NCBI GenBank assembly: GCA_946545505.1
Contig: CAMNNN010000073.1
Span: forward strand, 1 to 7,004
Length of the DNA stretch: 7,004 bases
Reading direction: 5' to 3'
Source: an uncultured Clostridia bacterium
Lineage (GTDB): Bacteria; Bacillota; Clostridia; Saccharofermentanales; Saccharofermentanaceae
The translations under genes and the position numbers were made by a program. The notes under the pieces were generated by a model. That model was given only the letters and a program-made list of their open reading frames with translations. It did not search any database and had not been told where the DNA came from. This document shows, piece by piece, positions 5,527 to 7,004 of the stretch; within the stretch, counting starts at the first letter, position 1; the number at the start of each line of letters is the position of its first letter.

Positions 5527-7004
5527 ATGGACAGACAGGAACTTATCAGAAACTTCTGCATAATCGCGCACATCGATCACGGCAAGTCTACGCTTGCAGA
5601 CCGCATTATCGAACATACGGGCGTGGTAGAGAAGAGAGACATGATGAGCCAGATCCTTGATAACATGGATATCGAGAGAGAAAGAGGCATCACGATCAAG
5701 TCTCAGGCTACGAGAATGCAGTATACAGCCAAGGACGGCAACACTTATACGCTTAATCTTATCGACACTCCAGGTCACGTTGACTTCAACTATGAAGTAA
5801 GCCGTTCTCTTAAAGCGTGTGACGGAGCTATCCTCATCGTCGATGCTTCACAGGGAGTTGAAGCCCAGACCATGGCTAATGCGTACCTCGCAGTTGATGC
5901 GGATCTCGAGATCCTGCCGGTTATCAATAAGATCGACCTTCCTGCAGCACGCCCTGAGGAAGTTCGTCAGGAGATAGAGGATGACATCGGACTTGATGCT
6001 TCATATGCACCTTTGATCTCGGCTAAGAATGACATTAATATCGACGAGGTCCTGGAGGGTATCGTAAAGTATATTCCCGCGCCTCACGACCCCGAGGACG
6101 AACCTTTCAGAGCACTGGTAGTAGATTCGAAGTACGACCCTTACAAGGGTGTTATCGCATCTGTAAGAGTGCGTGCAGGTTCCATCAAGACCGGCGATAC
6201 CATCCGTATGATGCACACGGGAAAGGAGTTCGCGATCACCGAACTCGGATATTTCCATCCCGGTCAGTATGTTCCCGCCAAAGAACTTCTGGCAGGCGAG
6301 GTAGGATATATCTGCGCTTCCATCAAGTCGGTTTCAGACACGGCTCCGGGTGATACTATCACTTCTGCGGCTAATCCCGCTTCCGAGCCTCTTACGGGTT
6401 ACAAGGGAATTCAGCAGATGGTATTCTGCGGTATCTATCCCGTGGACGGCGCGCGTTACGGAGATCTGCGAGATGCGCTCGAGAAACTTCAGTTAAATGA
6501 CGCTGCGCTCTCTTTCCAGGCTGAGACTTCTGCGGCTCTGGGCTTCGGCTTCAGATGCGGTTTCTTAGGCCTTCTTCACTACGAAGTAATCGAGGAGAGA
6601 CTCGAGCGCGAGTTTAACCTCGATCTTATATCCACGGCTCCGTCTGTTATCTACAAGGTTCACAAGACTGACGGTACTGTTCTCGAGGTAGATAATCCTA
6701 CGAATATGCCGGATCCTGCCGAGATTGATTTCATGGAGGAGCCTATCGTATTCGCGGACATTATCCTGCCAAAGGAGTTCGTCGGCAACATCATGGAACT
6801 GTGCCAGAACAGACGCGGCGAGTATGTGGATATGAAGTATCTTGATGAGAGCCGCGTGGTGCTCCGCTACAAGATGCCGCTTAATGAGATCATCTACGAC
6901 TTCTTCGATGCACTGAAGTCGAGGACAAGAGGATATGCGTCACTCGATTACGAGATGGCGGACTACCAGCAAAGCAAGCTTGTAAAGCTCGATATACTGC
7001 TTAA
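5527..7004 (+). CDS. lepA: Elongation factor 4 / LepA GTPase (3' end cut by window edge)
   Basis: Ribosome-binding translational GTPase related to EF-G, linked in the literature to back-translocation and to 30S subunit biogenesis. The frame runs open to the window end: 492 full codons plus two bases, about four fifths of the usual 600 residues. The final TTAA is out of frame and is not a stop. GTPase motifs are intact: G1 AHIDHGKST (about 14-22), G2 RGITIKSQ, G3 DTPGHVDF (from 80), G4 NKID (134-137) and G5 SAK. LepA-specific stretches follow: [14 protein letters not shown] in domain [28 protein letters not shown], and in the last codons [13 protein letters not shown], the start of the LepA-specific C-terminal domain. 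The gene starts 19 bases after lepB and shares its probable operon. The missing part is the rest of the C-terminal domain. Confidence 0.97.
   Translation, partial: MDRQELIRNFCIIAHIDHGKSTLADRIIEHTGVVEKRDMMSQILDNMDIERERGITIKSQATRMQYTAKDGNTYTLNLIDTPGHVDFNYEVSRSLKACDGAILIVDASQGVEAQTMANAYLAVDADLEILPVINKIDLPAARPEEVRQEIEDDIGLDASYAPLISAKNDINIDEVLEGIVKYIPAPHDPEDEPFRALVVDSKYDPYKGVIASVRVRAGSIKTGDTIRMMHTGKEFAITELGYFHPGQYVPAKELLAGEVGYICASIKSVSDTAPGDTITSAANPASEPLTGYKGIQQMVFCGIYPVDGARYGDLRDALEKLQLNDAALSFQAETSAALGFGFRCGFLGLLHYEVIEERLEREFNLDLISTAPSVIYKVHKTDGTVLEVDNPTNMPDPAEIDFMEEPIVFADIILPKEFVGNIMELCQNRRGEYVDMKYLDESRVVLRYKMPLNEIIYDFFDALKSRTRGYASLDYEMADYQQSKLVKLDILL

Noticed and set aside
6998..7004. Terminal TTAA as the stop of lepA
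   Set aside because: The TAA is not in the lepA frame (last complete codon is CTT at 7000-7002), and the protein is still about 100 residues short of family length.

Overview
The window looks like chromosomal DNA of a Gram-positive anaerobe of the class Clostridia (Bacillota). The evidence is the single-membrane-span signal peptidase I, a TrpB2-type tryptophan synthase beta chain, purine-rich Shine-Dalgarno sites, AGA-rich arginine codon use and mid-range GC by eye. No species can be named from this. All supported genes are on the + strand, and there is no sign of a mobile element, CRISPR array, tRNA or rRNA.

Region 1 (1-969) holds the C-terminal two thirds of trpB2, cut by the left edge, closed by a clear intrinsic terminator with a GAGA loop. 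Region 2 (970-2951) starts with a 217-base gene-free leader (893-1109, including the terminator) that contains a candidate promoter. It then carries a two-gene unit: an unusual protein that resembles a ThiD/PdxK-type (ribokinase superfamily) kinase but has lost the usual catalytic anion-hole motif and carries a long acidic, repetitive extension, followed 3 bases later by rsmE, the 16S rRNA m3U1498 methyltransferase. Region 3 (2952-7004) opens with an extended -10 promoter and a short leader holding a GC-rich palindrome. It then runs aspS (aspartyl-tRNA synthetase), lepB (signal peptidase I) and lepA (elongation factor 4, cut by the right edge), with gaps of only 24 and 19 bases, so these three are probably one operon.

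The theme from 2205 onward is translation and protein export: rRNA modification (RsmE), tRNA charging (AspS), ribosome-associated GTPase activity (LepA) and signal-peptide removal (LepB). These four are ordinary housekeeping genes with intact motifs. The item most worth a second look is the degenerate kinase-like protein at 1110-2201. It looks like a small-molecule kinase fold reused for another purpose, joined to an acidic linker and an amphipathic C-terminal helix and probably co-expressed with an rRNA methyltransferase. Its function cannot be told from the sequence.
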